Assembly (NCBI GenBank): GCA_018826515.1
Contig: JAHKAM010000057.1
Coordinates: 1-64,000 of the forward strand
Length of the DNA: 64,000 nt
Source: Alphaproteobacteria bacterium
Lineage (GTDB): Bacteria; Pseudomonadota; Alphaproteobacteria; Caulobacterales; Caulobacteraceae
Direction: 5' to 3'
Under the pieces are notes generated by a model. The model searched no databases. It saw only the letters and a list, made by a program, of their open reading frames with translations, and was not told the origin of the DNA. How positions within the stretch are numbered: position 1 is the first letter of the stretch; every line of letters starts with the position of its first letter. The position numbers and the translations under genes were made by a program. Positions 33,687 through 44,300 of the stretch are shown here, piece by piece.

Positions 33687-36658
33687 TGACCCGCAAATCC
33701 ATCCAGTATCTGGGGGCTGCGTCCGCCCTCGCCATGGCGATGTCGCTGGCCTGCGCCGGCGGGGCCTCGGCCCAGAGCGCCACTTCGACCCTTCGGGGGA
33801 CGATCTACGAAGGCCAGGCCGTCGAGACCGGGGGGACGGTCACGGCCACCGAGGTCGCCACGGGCTATGTCAGCCGGGCCCGCATCGGGGCGGACGGCGG
33901 CTACGTCCTGTCCGGCCTGCGTCCCGGCACCTACCGGATCCTGGCGACCAGCGGCGACGGCCAGACCGTCGAAGATCTGATCACCGTCGCCCTCGGCCAG
34001 GTCGCCACGCTGGATCTTGATGTGACCCCGGTTGTAACCGGTTCCACCGACGCCGCCGCCCTGGGCGACGTGGTCATCACCGGCCGCCGCATCTTCGAGG
34101 TCCGCACCTCGGAGGTCGCGACCAACGTCAGCCAGGTCCAGATCAACAACCTGCCGCAGATCAGCCGCAACTTCCTCAACTTCGCCGCCCTCGCGCCGGG
34201 CGTGCGGGTGACCGAGGGCGAGACCGAACGCACCATCTCGGCCGGCGGCCAGGGCGCGGCGGCGATCAACGTCTTCATCGACGGCCAGAACCAGAAATCG
34301 ACCATCATCGACGGCGGCGTCGGCGGCCAGGACGACAGCCGCGGCAACCCCTTCCCGCAGGTCGCCATCCAGGAGTTCCGGGTCATCTCCCAGAACTTCA
34401 AGGCCGAGTACGAACAGGCCTCGTCCTCGATCATCACCTCGGTGACCCGCTCGGGCACCAACGAGCTGACCGGCGACGCCTTCATCACCTACCAGGACGC
34501 CGACTGGACCTCGGAGGATTACCGCGACAGGCCCGTGGGGGTTGAGCGGCTGCAGTACGGCGGATCGATCGGCGGACCGATCATCGAGGACCGGCTGCAT
34601 TTCTTCGCCGCCTACGAGCGCAAGGATGAGGTCCGGCGCAATACCGTCGACCCGGTCAGCGGCATCTATGCGCCCCTGTTCGGCGCTGATGCCGGAACCT
34701 TCGACGCGCCGTTCGAGGAGGACCTGTTCTTCGGCAAGCTGTCCTGGTCGATCGACGACCGTCAGCGCCTCGACCTGAGCGCGACCTACCGCACCGAGTT
34801 CGACATTCGCGATTTCGGGGGCATCGATTCGTATGACCGCGCCAGAGAGATCAATACGGATGTGACCTCGGTCGTGCTGCGGCACCAGTACCAGGGGGAC
34901 GGCTTCCTGAACGAGGCCCAGATCGACTTCTATGAATACACCTACAACCCGACGTCGCTGAACTTCTCGGACTACGGCCGCTCATATGTGCGCTTCGGCG
35001 ACAACAGCACCGACCCGGGCTTCCAGTACAGCGTATTCAACCGCCCGCAGACGATCTTCAATACCGGCGGCCGGAGCGACGACCAGAACATCCGCCAGCG
35101 GAGCGTCACCTTCCGCAACGATCTGACCTTCAATGACATCGAGTGGAACGGGCAGCACACCATCAAGATGGGCGTCAAATTCTCCGCCCAGAACATGTTT
35201 GTGAACAAGCAGTTCGGCCGGAACCCGCAGTTCATCTTCGACGTGGAAGCCCGTCCGGAAATCAACGGCAGCATCGACATTCCGGTCCGGGTCTTGTTGG
35301 GCTCGCCCGTCGCGCCTGCCGACGTCGACAACAACGTCTTCGGTCTCTACATCCAGGATGACTGGCAGATCACCAGCCAACTGGAACTCAACCTCGGCCT
35401 GCGCTGGGACTATGAGGATAACGCGGTCAACAACGACTATGTGACGCCCCAGTCCATTCGCGACACCCTGAACGCCATTCAGGCTCTGCCGGGCTATGAC
35501 TTCCCGTCCTACTTCAACCCGGCGGACTACATCACCGAAGGCCGTGACGCCTTCACCGGCGCCTTCCAGCCGCGCATCGGCTTCTCGTTCGATGTTTTCG
35601 ACGATGAACAGACGGTGATCTTCGGCGGCGCGGGCCGCTACTACGACCGGGTCGGCTTCAACTTCGCCTTCGATGAGCGCTTCAAGCCGTTCCAGTTCAA
35701 CAAGGAGATTTTCTTCTCCGTGGCCGGCGGCATGCGCGGCGGGGTCAACACCGTCGCCTGGAATCCGACCTACCTGACTCCGGCCGGGCTCGATCCGCTG
35801 TTGGCGGCGGCCCCGGGGCAGGGCGAAATCTTCCTGATCAACAACGACATGGAGCCGCCGCGGACTGACCAGTTCAACTTCGGCGTCCGCCAGAAGTTCG
35901 GCGACTTCCAGACGGCGCTGACCTTCGCCTACGGCAAGACCGAAAATCTGTTCGCCTGGTATATCGCCAACGCCGGGTCCGAAACGGGCGACCGCTTCTC
36001 GGGTCCGACCCCGGGTTCGGTCGGCCATCCCGAGTTCCGCAACCTGATCTTCTTCGGCAACAACGACGCCGAGCAGACCTTCAAGGCCATGTATCTGACG
36101 GTCGACCGGCCGTTCGACACCCAGAGCGGCTGGGGGATGTCCTTTACCTACACCCTGTCGGAATCCGAGCGGAACGGCAGCCGTGACAGCGGCCTCACCG
36201 GCTTCGATTTCGACTACAACCGGCCGGGGCTGTCGCCGACCTTCCCGACCAACCAGGACGAGCGGCACCGGATCGTGGCGACGGGCATTGTCGCCCTGCC
36301 GTTTGACTTCCGTCTGTCGGGCATCCTGACGCTCGGGTCGGGCCTGCCCTTCACCCAGTTCGTCTGCCCCAACGCCACCAATCCGGACATCTGCTGGAAC
36401 GGCGGCCGGCCGGACAAGCAGGACTTCCTCTTCTTCCCGAACTCCTTCGCCTTCCGTCAGGTCGACCTGCGCCTCACCAAGGAGTTCGAAATTTACAACG
36501 GCCAGTCGGTCGAGCTGATCCTCGATGCGATCAACGTGTTCAACTTCGAGAACTACTCGAACTTTGAGCAGTGTTTCTGCTCGTCGGAATACCGCGATCC
36601 GCGGGGGCAGTTCCTGCCGACCCGCAGCCTCCAGCTGGGCCTCCGGTACCGCTGGTAG
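33686..36658 (+). CDS. TonB-dependent receptor with N-terminal carboxypeptidase-regulatory-like domain
   Basis: This 990-residue outer-membrane transporter has a signal peptide (1-29), a carboxypeptidase-regulatory-like beta domain (about 32-112; TLRGTIYEGQ, GYVLSGLRPGTYRI), a plug (about 130-250; NFLNFAALAPGVRV) and a barrel ending LQLGLRYRW. This architecture is common in carbohydrate-importing receptors of Caulobacterales and Xanthomonadales. It is coupled to lacI by a TGATG overlap and followed by a strong terminator. It likely imports the oligosaccharide or glycan used by the downstream enzymes. Confidence 0.9.
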   Translation: MTRKSIQYLGAASALAMAMSLACAGGASAQSATSTLRGTIYEGQAVETGGTVTATEVATGYVSRARIGADGGYVLSGLRPGTYRILATSGDGQTVEDLITVALGQVATLDLDVTPVVTGSTDAAALGDVVITGRRIFEVRTSEVATNVSQVQINNLPQISRNFLNFAALAPGVRVTEGETERTISAGGQGAAAINVFIDGQNQKSTIIDGGVGGQDDSRGNPFPQVAIQEFRVISQNFKAEYEQASSSIITSVTRSGTNELTGDAFITYQDADWTSEDYRDRPVGVERLQYGGSIGGPIIEDRLHFFAAYERKDEVRRNTVDPVSGIYAPLFGADAGTFDAPFEEDLFFGKLSWSIDDRQRLDLSATYRTEFDIRDFGGIDSYDRAREINTDVTSVVLRHQYQGDGFLNEAQIDFYEYTYNPTSLNFSDYGRSYVRFGDNSTDPGFQYSVFNRPQTIFNTGGRSDDQNIRQRSVTFRNDLTFNDIEWNGQHTIKMGVKFSAQNMFVNKQFGRNPQFIFDVEARPEINGSIDIPVRVLLGSPVAPADVDNNVFGLYIQDDWQITSQLELNLGLRWDYEDNAVNNDYVTPQSIRDTLNAIQALPGYDFPSYFNPADYITEGRDAFTGAFQPRIGFSFDVFDDEQTVIFGGAGRYYDRVGFNFAFDERFKPFQFNKEIFFSVAGGMRGGVNTVAWNPTYLTPAGLDPLLAAAPGQGEIFLINNDMEPPRTDQFNFGVRQKFGDFQTALTFAYGKTENLFAWYIANAGSETGDRFSGPTPGSVGHPEFRNLIFFGNNDAEQTFKAMYLTVDRPFDTQSGWGMSFTYTLSESERNGSRDSGLTGFDFDYNRPGLSPTFPTNQDERHRIVATGIVALPFDFRLSGILTLGSGLPFTQFVCPNATNPDICWNGGRPDKQDFLFFPNSFAFRQVDLRLTKEFEIYNGQSVELILDAINVFNFENYSNFEQCFCSSEYRDPRGQFLPTRSLQLGLRYRW

Positions 36659-36675
36659 ACCTTCCCCGCGCCTGA

Positions 36676-36718
36676 CGGCCGCCTCCCGGGTCCTGACCGG
36701 GGGGCGGCCGACTTTTTT
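36676..36718 (+). terminator. Intrinsic terminator after the TonB receptor
   Basis: A 14-bp stem (36676-36689 with 36697-36710, one G-T wobble) and a 7-base loop are followed by AC and six T residues (36713-36718). It should end most lacI-receptor transcripts before the GH144 gene. Confidence 0.85.
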
Positions 36719-36753
36719 GACTGTGTTGCGTTTAGAGTATGAGGATGGAGCCC

Positions 36754-38199
36754 ATGGATCGTCGCCGGTTTCTGATGGGTTCAACGGTTGCGGGCGCGGC
36801 GGCGCTCGGCCTTGCGGCCTGCGGCTCGCTGGCAGGACCCGGCGGCATGCGGCCGGTCGCGCCGCGGATCGACCCCGAGATCGACGAACTGCAGGAACGC
36901 ACCTTCCGCTGGTTCACCCATGTCACCAACCGGGCCAACGGCCTGACGCCCGATCGCTGGCCGACCGAGTCCTTCTCGTCGGTGGCCGCCGTCGGCTTCG
37001 CCCTGACGTGCTGGCCGATCGGCGTGGAGCGGGGCTGGATGAGCCGGGCCGAGGCGCGCCAACGCACCCTGACCACCATCCGCTTCTTCCATGACGCGCC
37101 GCAGGGGCCACAGGCCGCGGGCGTGACGGGATACAAGGGCTTCTTCTACCACTTCCTCGACATGAACACCGGCCATCGCTTCGGCCGGACGGAGCTGTCG
37201 ACGGTCGACACCGCCCTGCTGGTCGGCGGCATGCTGTTCGCGGCGCGCTGGTTTGACGGCGACCACCCCGAAGAGTCAGAGATCCGGCGTCTGGCCCAGG
37301 CGGTCTATGACCGGATCGAATGGGACTGGGTCATGGTCCGGCCCAACCGCATCTCGATGGGCTGGCACCCGGAGACCGGCTTCATCGAGGCCGACTGGCA
37401 CGTCTACAACGAGGGCATGCTGGTCCTGCTGCTGGCCATCGGCAGCGCGACCCATCCGGTTCCGGCCTCGGTCTGGGACGAATGGTGCGGCGTCTACGAT
37501 CGCAGCTGGACCGATCGCTGGGGCCCCGCACACCTGCATTTCGGCCCGATGTTCGGCCATCAGTACAGCCATATGTTCGTCGATTTCCGCGGCGTCCAGG
37601 ACGCGTGGATGCGGGCGAAATCGGCCGAGATCGGGCCGTTCGACTATTTCCGGAACAGCGTCCGCGCGGTCCAGGCCCAGCAGCAATACGCCATCGACAA
37701 TCCTCTCGGCTGGGTCGGCTATTCGGCCGAGGTCTGGGGCCTGACGGCCTGCGACGGGCCGGGCGATTTCAAACAGACCATCGAAGGCCGGGAGCGCGAG
37801 TTCTTCAGCTATTCCGCGCGTGGACCGGGCGAGCGTGACGACGGCACCCTCGCCCCCACGGCGGCGGCCGCCAGCCTGCCCTTCGGACCTGAAGCCGTGA
37901 CCACCTGCGTCAAGGCGATAAAGGCGCGTTACGGAGCGGCCCTCTATACCGAGTTCGGCTTCCTCGACTCCTTCAACCCGACCCTGACCGAGACCGGCCA
38001 GACCCTGCTGCATGGCCGGATCGTGCCGGGCGTGGGCTGGGTCGATGGCGACTATCTGGGCATTGACCAGGGGCCGATCGTGATCATGACCGAGAACGCC
38101 CGTTCCGACGCGGTCTGGCGGCGGATGCGCGGGGAGCCCAACATCACCCGTGGCCTCAAGCGCGCCGGCTTCACCGGCGGCTGGCTGGACAACGCATGA
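36754..38199 (+). CDS. GH144-type glucanase lipoprotein (glycoamylase domain)
   Basis: This lipoprotein of about 481 residues has twin-arginine-like RRRF and lipobox LAAC (Cys23), so it is exported and anchored in the periplasm. The rest is an (alpha/alpha)6-barrel of the PF10091 glycoamylase group (FRWFTHVTNRANGLTPDRWP, SVAAVGFAL, TVDTALLVGGML, WHVYNEGMLVLLLA, DQGPIVIMTEN). Characterised GH144 members cleave beta-1,2-glucan to sophorose oligomers. The start with GAGG and GGAG upstream was preferred to ATG codons 15 and 9 bases earlier. It overlaps the next gene by 4 bp. Confidence 0.85.
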   Translation: MDRRRFLMGSTVAGAAALGLAACGSLAGPGGMRPVAPRIDPEIDELQERTFRWFTHVTNRANGLTPDRWPTESFSSVAAVGFALTCWPIGVERGWMSRAEARQRTLTTIRFFHDAPQGPQAAGVTGYKGFFYHFLDMNTGHRFGRTELSTVDTALLVGGMLFAARWFDGDHPEESEIRRLAQAVYDRIEWDWVMVRPNRISMGWHPETGFIEADWHVYNEGMLVLLLAIGSATHPVPASVWDEWCGVYDRSWTDRWGPAHLHFGPMFGHQYSHMFVDFRGVQDAWMRAKSAEIGPFDYFRNSVRAVQAQQQYAIDNPLGWVGYSAEVWGLTACDGPGDFKQTIEGREREFFSYSARGPGERDDGTLAPTAAAASLPFGPEAVTTCVKAIKARYGAALYTEFGFLDSFNPTLTETGQTLLHGRIVPGVGWVDGDYLGIDQGPIVIMTENARSDAVWRRMRGEPNITRGLKRAGFTGGWLDNA

Positions 38200-39470
38200 C
38201 GGCTCTGCGGCCGGATCGACGGGCGACCCTCGGCCTCCTGGCCGGTGCTGCGGCGTCCGGTCTGGCTGCATGCGGACGGCGGGACGACGGGATCACCCGC
38301 CTGTCGTTCTGGGCCATGGGCAATGAGGCGACCAATGTCCCGCAGATTCTGCCCGAGTTCGAACGGCTGAATCCCGGCATCAAGGTCGTGGTCCAGGCCC
38401 TGCCATGGACCGCCGCCCACCAGAAGCTGCTGACCGCCTATGCCGGCGACTCGCTGCCGGACCTCAGCCAGGTCGGCAACACCTGGGTCTCGGAGATGGC
38501 CGCCATCGGCGCCATCAGCCCGACGCCGGCCTTCGCCGCCGACCTTCTGACGGACCAGTTCCCGGCCGTGCTGGAAACCAACCGCATCAACGGCCGCGTC
38601 GTCGGCACGCCCTGGTATGTGGATACGCGGCTGATCTTCTATCGCAGCGATCTGCTGTCCCAGGCCGGTTATGACGCTGTGCCCCCGACCTGGGACGGCT
38701 GGAAAGCCGCCATGCATGCGGTCAAGCGCGTGGCCGGGCCGGACGCCTATGCCGTCCTGCTGCCGGTCAATGAGTTCGAACAGCTGCTGACCTTCGGTCT
38801 GCAGGGCGACCAGCCCCTGCTGCGCGAGCGGGACACGCGCGGGAATTTCTCCAGCGACTCCTTCATCGCCGCGCTGGAATTCTACAAGAGCCTGTTCGAC
38901 GAGGGCCTCGCGCCCGTCGCCTCTTCGACGCAGATCTCCAATGTCTGGACCGAGTTCGAGCGCGGCTGGTTCAGCTTCTATTTCTCCGGTCCGTGGACCA
39001 TCGGCGATTTCAGGAACCGGCTGAAGCCGACCACGCAATGGATGACCTCGGGCGTGCCCGGGCCGACCGGGCCTGGGGCCTCGGCGCCGGGCGGGTCTTC
39101 GCTGGTGGTCTATCGCCATTCTCCCAATCAGGACGCGGCCTGGAAGCTGGTGCGCTATCTCTCCGATCCGGCGGTGCAGGCGCGGTTCAACGGGATCACG
39201 GGCAATCTGCCGGCGCGGGAGAGCGCGTGGGCGACGCCGGCCGTGGCCAATGACCCCTATATCGCCGCCTTCAAGGGGCAACTGTCCCGGGCGAAGGCGG
39301 TGCCCAAGGTGCCGGAGTGGGAGCGGATCGTCAGCGAGATGCAGATCGTCGCCGAACGGATGGTGCGCGGCGAATTCACGCCCCGGGCCGCTGCCGCCGA
39401 GATCGACCGCCGCGCCGACCGGCTGCTGGAGAAGCGCCGCTGGATGATCGAGCAGGGGAGGGCGGTATGA
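38196..39470 (+). CDS. ABC transporter sugar-binding lipoprotein
   Basis: This 424-residue extracellular solute-binding protein (family 1) has a lipoprotein signal with Cys26 in LAACGRRDD, and the usual two-lobe fold: LSFWAMGNEATN, FERLNPGIKV, DLSQVGNTW, TPWYVDTRLIFYRSDLL, GPWTIGDF. It would capture the oligosaccharide in the periplasm and deliver it to the two permeases that follow. ATG overlaps the GH144 stop (ATGA), and its own stop overlaps the first permease. Confidence 0.9.
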   Translation: MTALRPDRRATLGLLAGAAASGLAACGRRDDGITRLSFWAMGNEATNVPQILPEFERLNPGIKVVVQALPWTAAHQKLLTAYAGDSLPDLSQVGNTWVSEMAAIGAISPTPAFAADLLTDQFPAVLETNRINGRVVGTPWYVDTRLIFYRSDLLSQAGYDAVPPTWDGWKAAMHAVKRVAGPDAYAVLLPVNEFEQLLTFGLQGDQPLLRERDTRGNFSSDSFIAALEFYKSLFDEGLAPVASSTQISNVWTEFERGWFSFYFSGPWTIGDFRNRLKPTTQWMTSGVPGPTGPGASAPGGSSLVVYRHSPNQDAAWKLVRYLSDPAVQARFNGITGNLPARESAWATPAVANDPYIAAFKGQLSRAKAVPKVPEWERIVSEMQIVAERMVRGEFTPRAAAAEIDRRADRLLEKRRWMIEQGRAV

Positions 39471-40399
39471 CCGCCGCCGCCAACATCGCCAGACCCGCCC
39501 GGAAAGCCGGCACGCCGCGTTCGCGGGAGCGGGCGGCGTGGGGGTTCGTCGCCCCGTCCCTGATCGCCATCGCCGTCTTCTTCGCCATCCCGGTGTTCTC
39601 GGCCCTGCTGCTGAGCCTGACTGATTTCGACATCTACGCCTTGGCCGACATCGCCAATGTGCGGTTCGTGGGCCTGCAGAACTATGAGCGGCTGCTGGGC
39701 AATCCGCTGTTCTGGACGGCGATGAGGAACACCGGCCTGTTCGCCGTCATCGGCGTGCCGCTGTCGATCGCGACATCTCTGGCGGCGGCCGTGATCCTGA
39801 ATGCGCGGGTGGTGAAGTGGCGGCCGCTGTGGCGGGTGATCTTCTTCGCCCCGTTCGTCACCACCCTCGTGGCCACGGCGGTGCTGTGGAACTATCTGCT
39901 CCACACCCGCTATGGCGTCATCAACTGGGTCCTGACCAGTTTCGGTCTGCCCGCGGTCGACTGGCTGGGCGATCCCTCGACCTCGATCCCTGCCATCCTG
40001 ATGTTCGTGGTCTGGAAGAGCTTCGGCTACAATATGCTGATCTTCCTCGCGGTGCTGCAGACCGTCCCCGACGACCTCTACGAGGCCGCGCGCATCGACG
40101 GGGCCGGTCCGTGGAAGTCGTTCCTCAACGTCACCCTCCCGGCCATCGCCCCGACCCTGCTGCTGGTTTCGATCATCTCGGTCGCCGGCTTCTTCCAGCT
40201 GTTCGCCGAACCCTATGTGATGACCCAGGGCGGGCCGGCCCAGTCGACGGTGACCGTGCTCTACTTCATGTACGAAGAGGGCTTCAAATGGTGGAATCTC
40301 GGCTCCGCCAGCGCCGTCGCCTTCATCCTGTTCCTGTGCATTCTGGCGGTCACGCTTGTGCAGCTGGCCGTGGCCAAACGGATGGGGGCCTACGAATGA
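39467..40399 (+). CDS. ABC sugar permease, MalF-like
   Basis: This 310-residue permease has six helices and the EAA loop YEAARIDGAGPWKSFLNVTLP that contacts the ATPase. The N-terminus (WGFVAPSLIAIAVFFAIP) is typical of the MalF/UgpA class. It overlaps the binding-protein gene by 4 bp and the next permease by 4 bp (ATGA). No ATPase gene follows, so it must share one encoded elsewhere. Confidence 0.9.
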   Translation: MTAAANIARPARKAGTPRSRERAAWGFVAPSLIAIAVFFAIPVFSALLLSLTDFDIYALADIANVRFVGLQNYERLLGNPLFWTAMRNTGLFAVIGVPLSIATSLAAAVILNARVVKWRPLWRVIFFAPFVTTLVATAVLWNYLLHTRYGVINWVLTSFGLPAVDWLGDPSTSIPAILMFVVWKSFGYNMLIFLAVLQTVPDDLYEAARIDGAGPWKSFLNVTLPAIAPTLLLVSIISVAGFFQLFAEPYVMTQGGPAQSTVTVLYFMYEEGFKWWNLGSASAVAFILFLCILAVTLVQLAVAKRMGAYE

Positions 40400-41220
40400 A
40401 GGCCCGGACCCTCAAGGCCGTCCTGCTCAACCTCGCCGTGGCGCTGATCGCCCTGGTCGTGATGTTCCCGCTGGCCTGGATGGTCTCGGTCAGCTTCATG
40501 TCGACCGGCGAGGCCGCCACCTTCCCGCCGCCGCTGCTGCCCGAGACCTGGACGCTGGATCACTACCGTGACCTGTTCGTGAGGCAGGGGATGGGCCGCT
40601 ACCTCTGGAACAGCTTCGCCCTGGCCTCGCTGGCCACCGGACTGGCGCTCGCCTTCACCGTGCCGGCCGGCTACGCCTTCGCCAAGCTGAGGTTCAAGGG
40701 TCGGGACCGGGTGTTCAAGTTGCTGGTCGCGGCGCTGGTGGTGCCGGCCCAGATCGGCACCCTGCCGCTGTTCCTGATGCTGAAGCACATGGGGCTGGTG
40801 AACACCTATGCGGGGGCGCTGGTGCCGTGGCTGGCCTCGATCTTCGGCCTGTTCCTGGTGCGTCAGTATTCGCTGTCCATACCGGACGAGATGCTGGAAG
40901 CCGCGCGCATCGACGGCGCCTCGGAGGGGCAGATCTTCCGCCGCATCGTCCTGCCGACGTTGCAGCCGATCATCGTCACCCTGGCTCTGTTCGTCTTCCT
41001 CGGCAGCTGGAACGACTTCCTGTGGCCCCTGATCATCCTGACGGACCAGTCCAACTACACCCTGCCCGTGGCGCTGGCGGCGCTGGCGCGGGAGCATGTG
41101 CAGGACGTCGAGATGATGATGGCCGGCGCCGTCATCACCGTGGCCCCGGTGCTGATCCTCTTCCTCGCCCTGCAGCGCTACTACATCCGCGGCATGCTGG
41201 CCGGGAGCGTCAAGGGTTAA
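40396..41220 (+). CDS. ABC sugar permease, MalG-like
   Basis: This 274-residue permease of the MalG/UgpE class has six helices and the EAA loop EAARIDGASEGQIFRRIVLP. The helices run LNLAVALIALVVMFPLAWM to VITVAPVLILFLALQRYYI. It follows its partner with a 4-bp overlap and completes the membrane part of the importer. A 29-bp inverted repeat begins 10 bp after its stop. Confidence 0.9.
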   Translation: MKARTLKAVLLNLAVALIALVVMFPLAWMVSVSFMSTGEAATFPPPLLPETWTLDHYRDLFVRQGMGRYLWNSFALASLATGLALAFTVPAGYAFAKLRFKGRDRVFKLLVAALVVPAQIGTLPLFLMLKHMGLVNTYAGALVPWLASIFGLFLVRQYSLSIPDEMLEAARIDGASEGQIFRRIVLPTLQPIIVTLALFVFLGSWNDFLWPLIILTDQSNYTLPVALAALAREHVQDVEMMMAGAVITVAPVLILFLALQRYYIRGMLAGSVKG

Positions 41221-41230
41221 ACACCTCCCC

Positions 41231-41356
41231 GCTCATCCCGGCGAAAGCCGGGACCCAGTTCTTTCTTGGGGCAGAGTGCGCGGGATCAATCGCGGTGCGA
41301 CGCCGGCCTGACCGGTACGCCCAAAGCACTGGGTCCCGGCTTTCGCCGGGATGAGC
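41231..41356. repeat. Perfect 29-bp inverted repeat
   Basis: A 29-bp segment (41231-41259) returns exactly in reverse complement at 41328-41356, with 68 bases between. The arms contain the short nested hairpin CCCGGCGAAAGCCGGG. Such CCCGGCTTTCGCCGGGATGA-like units are widespread intergenic repeats in proteobacteria. The right arm ends just 11 bp before the ATG of the next gene and directly abuts its GGAG. It may block or shape read-through from the ABC genes. Confidence 0.9.
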
Positions 41357-41367
41357 GGAGTATTGTT

Positions 41368-44300
41368 ATGCTGTCGAGAATCATCGCAACGATTGGCGCG
41401 ATCGCCACGCTGTCGCTGGCCACCCCCGCCGCGGCCCAGACTGCCCGCGTCCTCGACCCGTTTGAGACCCTGACGCCCTGGACCGCCGACGCCTCGACCG
41501 ACGTCTCCTCGACCATTTCTGCGGTCGACGGCCGCGAGGGCCGGGCCATGCGGCTGACCTATGATTTCAATGGTCGGTCCGGCTACGCCTTCGCGGCGCG
41601 GGCGATCGATCTGGACGTGCCCGACAACTATGAGATCAGTTTCTGGCTGCGCGGCGAGATGCAGCCCAATACGCTGGAGATCAAATTCGTCGACGCCTCG
41701 GGCGACAACGTCCACTGGCGCCAGGTTCGAGGCTTCCAGGCCAACGCCGACTGGACCCGCTACACGATCAAGCGGCGCCAGATCGTCCGCGCCTGGGGGC
41801 CGAACCCGGACCATGCCTTCCGCGGCGCCGAGCGCATCGAGTTCGTGGTCACGGCGGGCGAGGGCGGCGCCGGCTGGATCGAGGTCGATCAGCTGGAGCT
41901 GCGCGAACTGCCGCCCGAGCCCCCGGTCGCGCCGCGACCGGTCGCCAGCGCAACCAGCGAGGCGGGGCTCAACCTCGCCAGCCGGGCGGTAGACGACGAT
42001 CCGGCGACCGCCTGGCGTTCGTCGGGGCTGGGCGCGCAGAGCCTGACGCTGGACCTGGGCTATGAACGCGAGTTCGGCGGGGTCACCCTGCGCTGGGCCC
42101 CGCGGGCGGCCGCCTCGGCCTATCGGCTGCGGGCGTCGTCTGACGGCGAGACATGGCGCGATCTGGCCGCGGTCGAGGCCGGCGACGGCGGCGTCGACTG
42201 GCTGCGCACGCCGGAGGCCTCGGCCCGGTGGCTTCGGCTGGATATGCACCAGCCCACGTCCGCCGTCGGCGAGGACCCGGCGCCCACGGCCTATGCCCTG
42301 AACAGCGTCGAGATCGAGCCGCTGTCGTTCGGCGAGACGCCGACCACTTTTTTGAGGGCGGTGGCGGAAGAGAGCCGGCGCGGCCTGTATCCGCGCGGCT
42401 TCGTCGGCGAACAACCCTACTGGACCCTGGTCGGGGTCGACGGCGGCGGCGAGAGCGGACTGATCGGCGAGGACGGGGCGATCGAGCTGCGCCGCGGCGG
42501 GCCGTCGATCGAGCCCTTCGTGCTGGACAACGGGCGGCTGGCGACCTGGGCGGACGTCAATGTCAGTCAGTCGCTGCAGGACGACGACCTGCCGATCCCG
42601 ACGGTCACCTGGACCTTCGATGACTGGACCCTGGCGGTCACCGCCTTCGCCGAGGGAACGCCGGAGCAGTCGCAGCTGTACGGCCAGTATGTGCTGACCA
42701 ACACCTCGAACCGGCCGCGGAGCCTGACCCTGGCCCTGATGGCGCGGCCGATGCAGGTCAACGGGCCGTCGCAGTTCCTGGCCATTCCCGGAGGCCACGG
42801 GCCGATCGAACAGATCGACTGGAACGGCTCGACGCTGGTGCTGAACGACGCCATCCGCATCAGCAGCCTGGCGGCGCCGGACGGGGTGGCCCTCAACCGA
42901 TTCCAGGGCGGCGCCGATCCGCAGAGCCTGCTGGCCGACGCCCGTCATCGGCGCGAGCCCGACGCGCGCCATGTGGAGTCGGACGCCGGCGCGCTGATGG
43001 CCGGGGCGCTGCTGTATGATGTGGTCCTGCAGCCCGGCGAGAGCCGGACCCTGGGCTTCGTCGCCCGGCTGGCCGGGCCGACCGCCGACGTCGGACCGGT
43101 GGCGGATGTCGCCGACGTCCTGGACGGCGCCCGGGCCCGCGTCGCCGCCGATTGGCGCGAAAAACTCGACCGGTTCGACCTGACCCTGCCCCCCGGGGCG
43201 CAGCGGATCGAGGACGTCATGCGCGCCTCGCTGGCCCATATGCTGATGTCGCGGCAGGGGCCGATCCTGCAGCCGGGCACGCGCTCCTATAACCGCAGCT
43301 GGATCCGCGACGGGGCCATGATGGCCGAGGGGCTGAACCGGCTGGGCCACGCCGGGCTGTCGGCCGACTATCTGCGCTGGTACGCCCCCTATGTGTTCGA
43401 CAACGGCAAGGTGCCCTGCTGCGTCGACTTCCGCGGGGCCGATCCGGTGCCCGAGAACGACAGCCACGGCGAGTTCGTCTTCCTCGCCGCCGAGACGTAC
43501 CGGCACACCCGCGACGCGGCTCTGCTGCGGGAGGTCTGGCCGCAGGTGCAGGGGGCGATCCGCTATATGGACGAACTGCGCGCCGAAACGCGGACGGCGG
43601 AATACCAGACGGCGGAGACGCGCCACCTGTACGGCCTGCTGCCGCCGACGATCAGCCACGAGGGCTATTCCGACAAGGTCGCCTATTCCTACTGGGACGA
43701 CTTCTGGGGCCTGCTGGGCTATCGCGACGCCGCCCTCATCGCCGACGTGCTGGGCGAGGCGGACGCCGCCGCCCGGATCCGCGCGTCGGAGGCCGGTTTC
43801 AAGGCCGACGTCATGGCCTCCATCGAGGGAACGGCGCGGGTCCACGGCATCGACTGGATCGCCGGCGCCGCCGACCGCGGCGATTTCGACGCCACCTCGA
43901 CCACCATCGGCCTGTCGCCCGGCGGCCTGATCGACGACCTGCCGCACGACCTTTTGAACCGGACCTTCGACAAATGGTGGGAGAATTTCACCAGCCGGCT
44001 GGAGAACCGCCAGGCGTGGGTGGACTACACCCCCTATGAGCTCCGCAACGTCGGGGCGCTGGTGCGGCTGGGGCGGCGCGACGAGGCGCTGCAGGCGCTG
44101 GACTTCTATTTCGCCGACATGCGGCCCCGCGCCTGGAACGGCTGGGCCGAGGTGGTCGGTCGCCACGAGCGCGAGCCGCGCTTCATCGGCGACATGCCGC
44201 ATGCCTGGATCAGCTCGGACTACATCCGCTCGACCCTGGACCTGCTGGTCTATGAGCGTGACCGCGACCACGCCCTGGTGCTGGCGGCGGGGATTCCGAC

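Noticed and set aside
41233-44271. 1012-codon minus-strand open frame opposite the multi-domain glycosidase-like gene
   Set aside because: It has shadow-frame composition (Arg/Gln/Asp/Gly-rich) and no motif, whereas the plus-strand frame has a signal peptide and recognisable domains.
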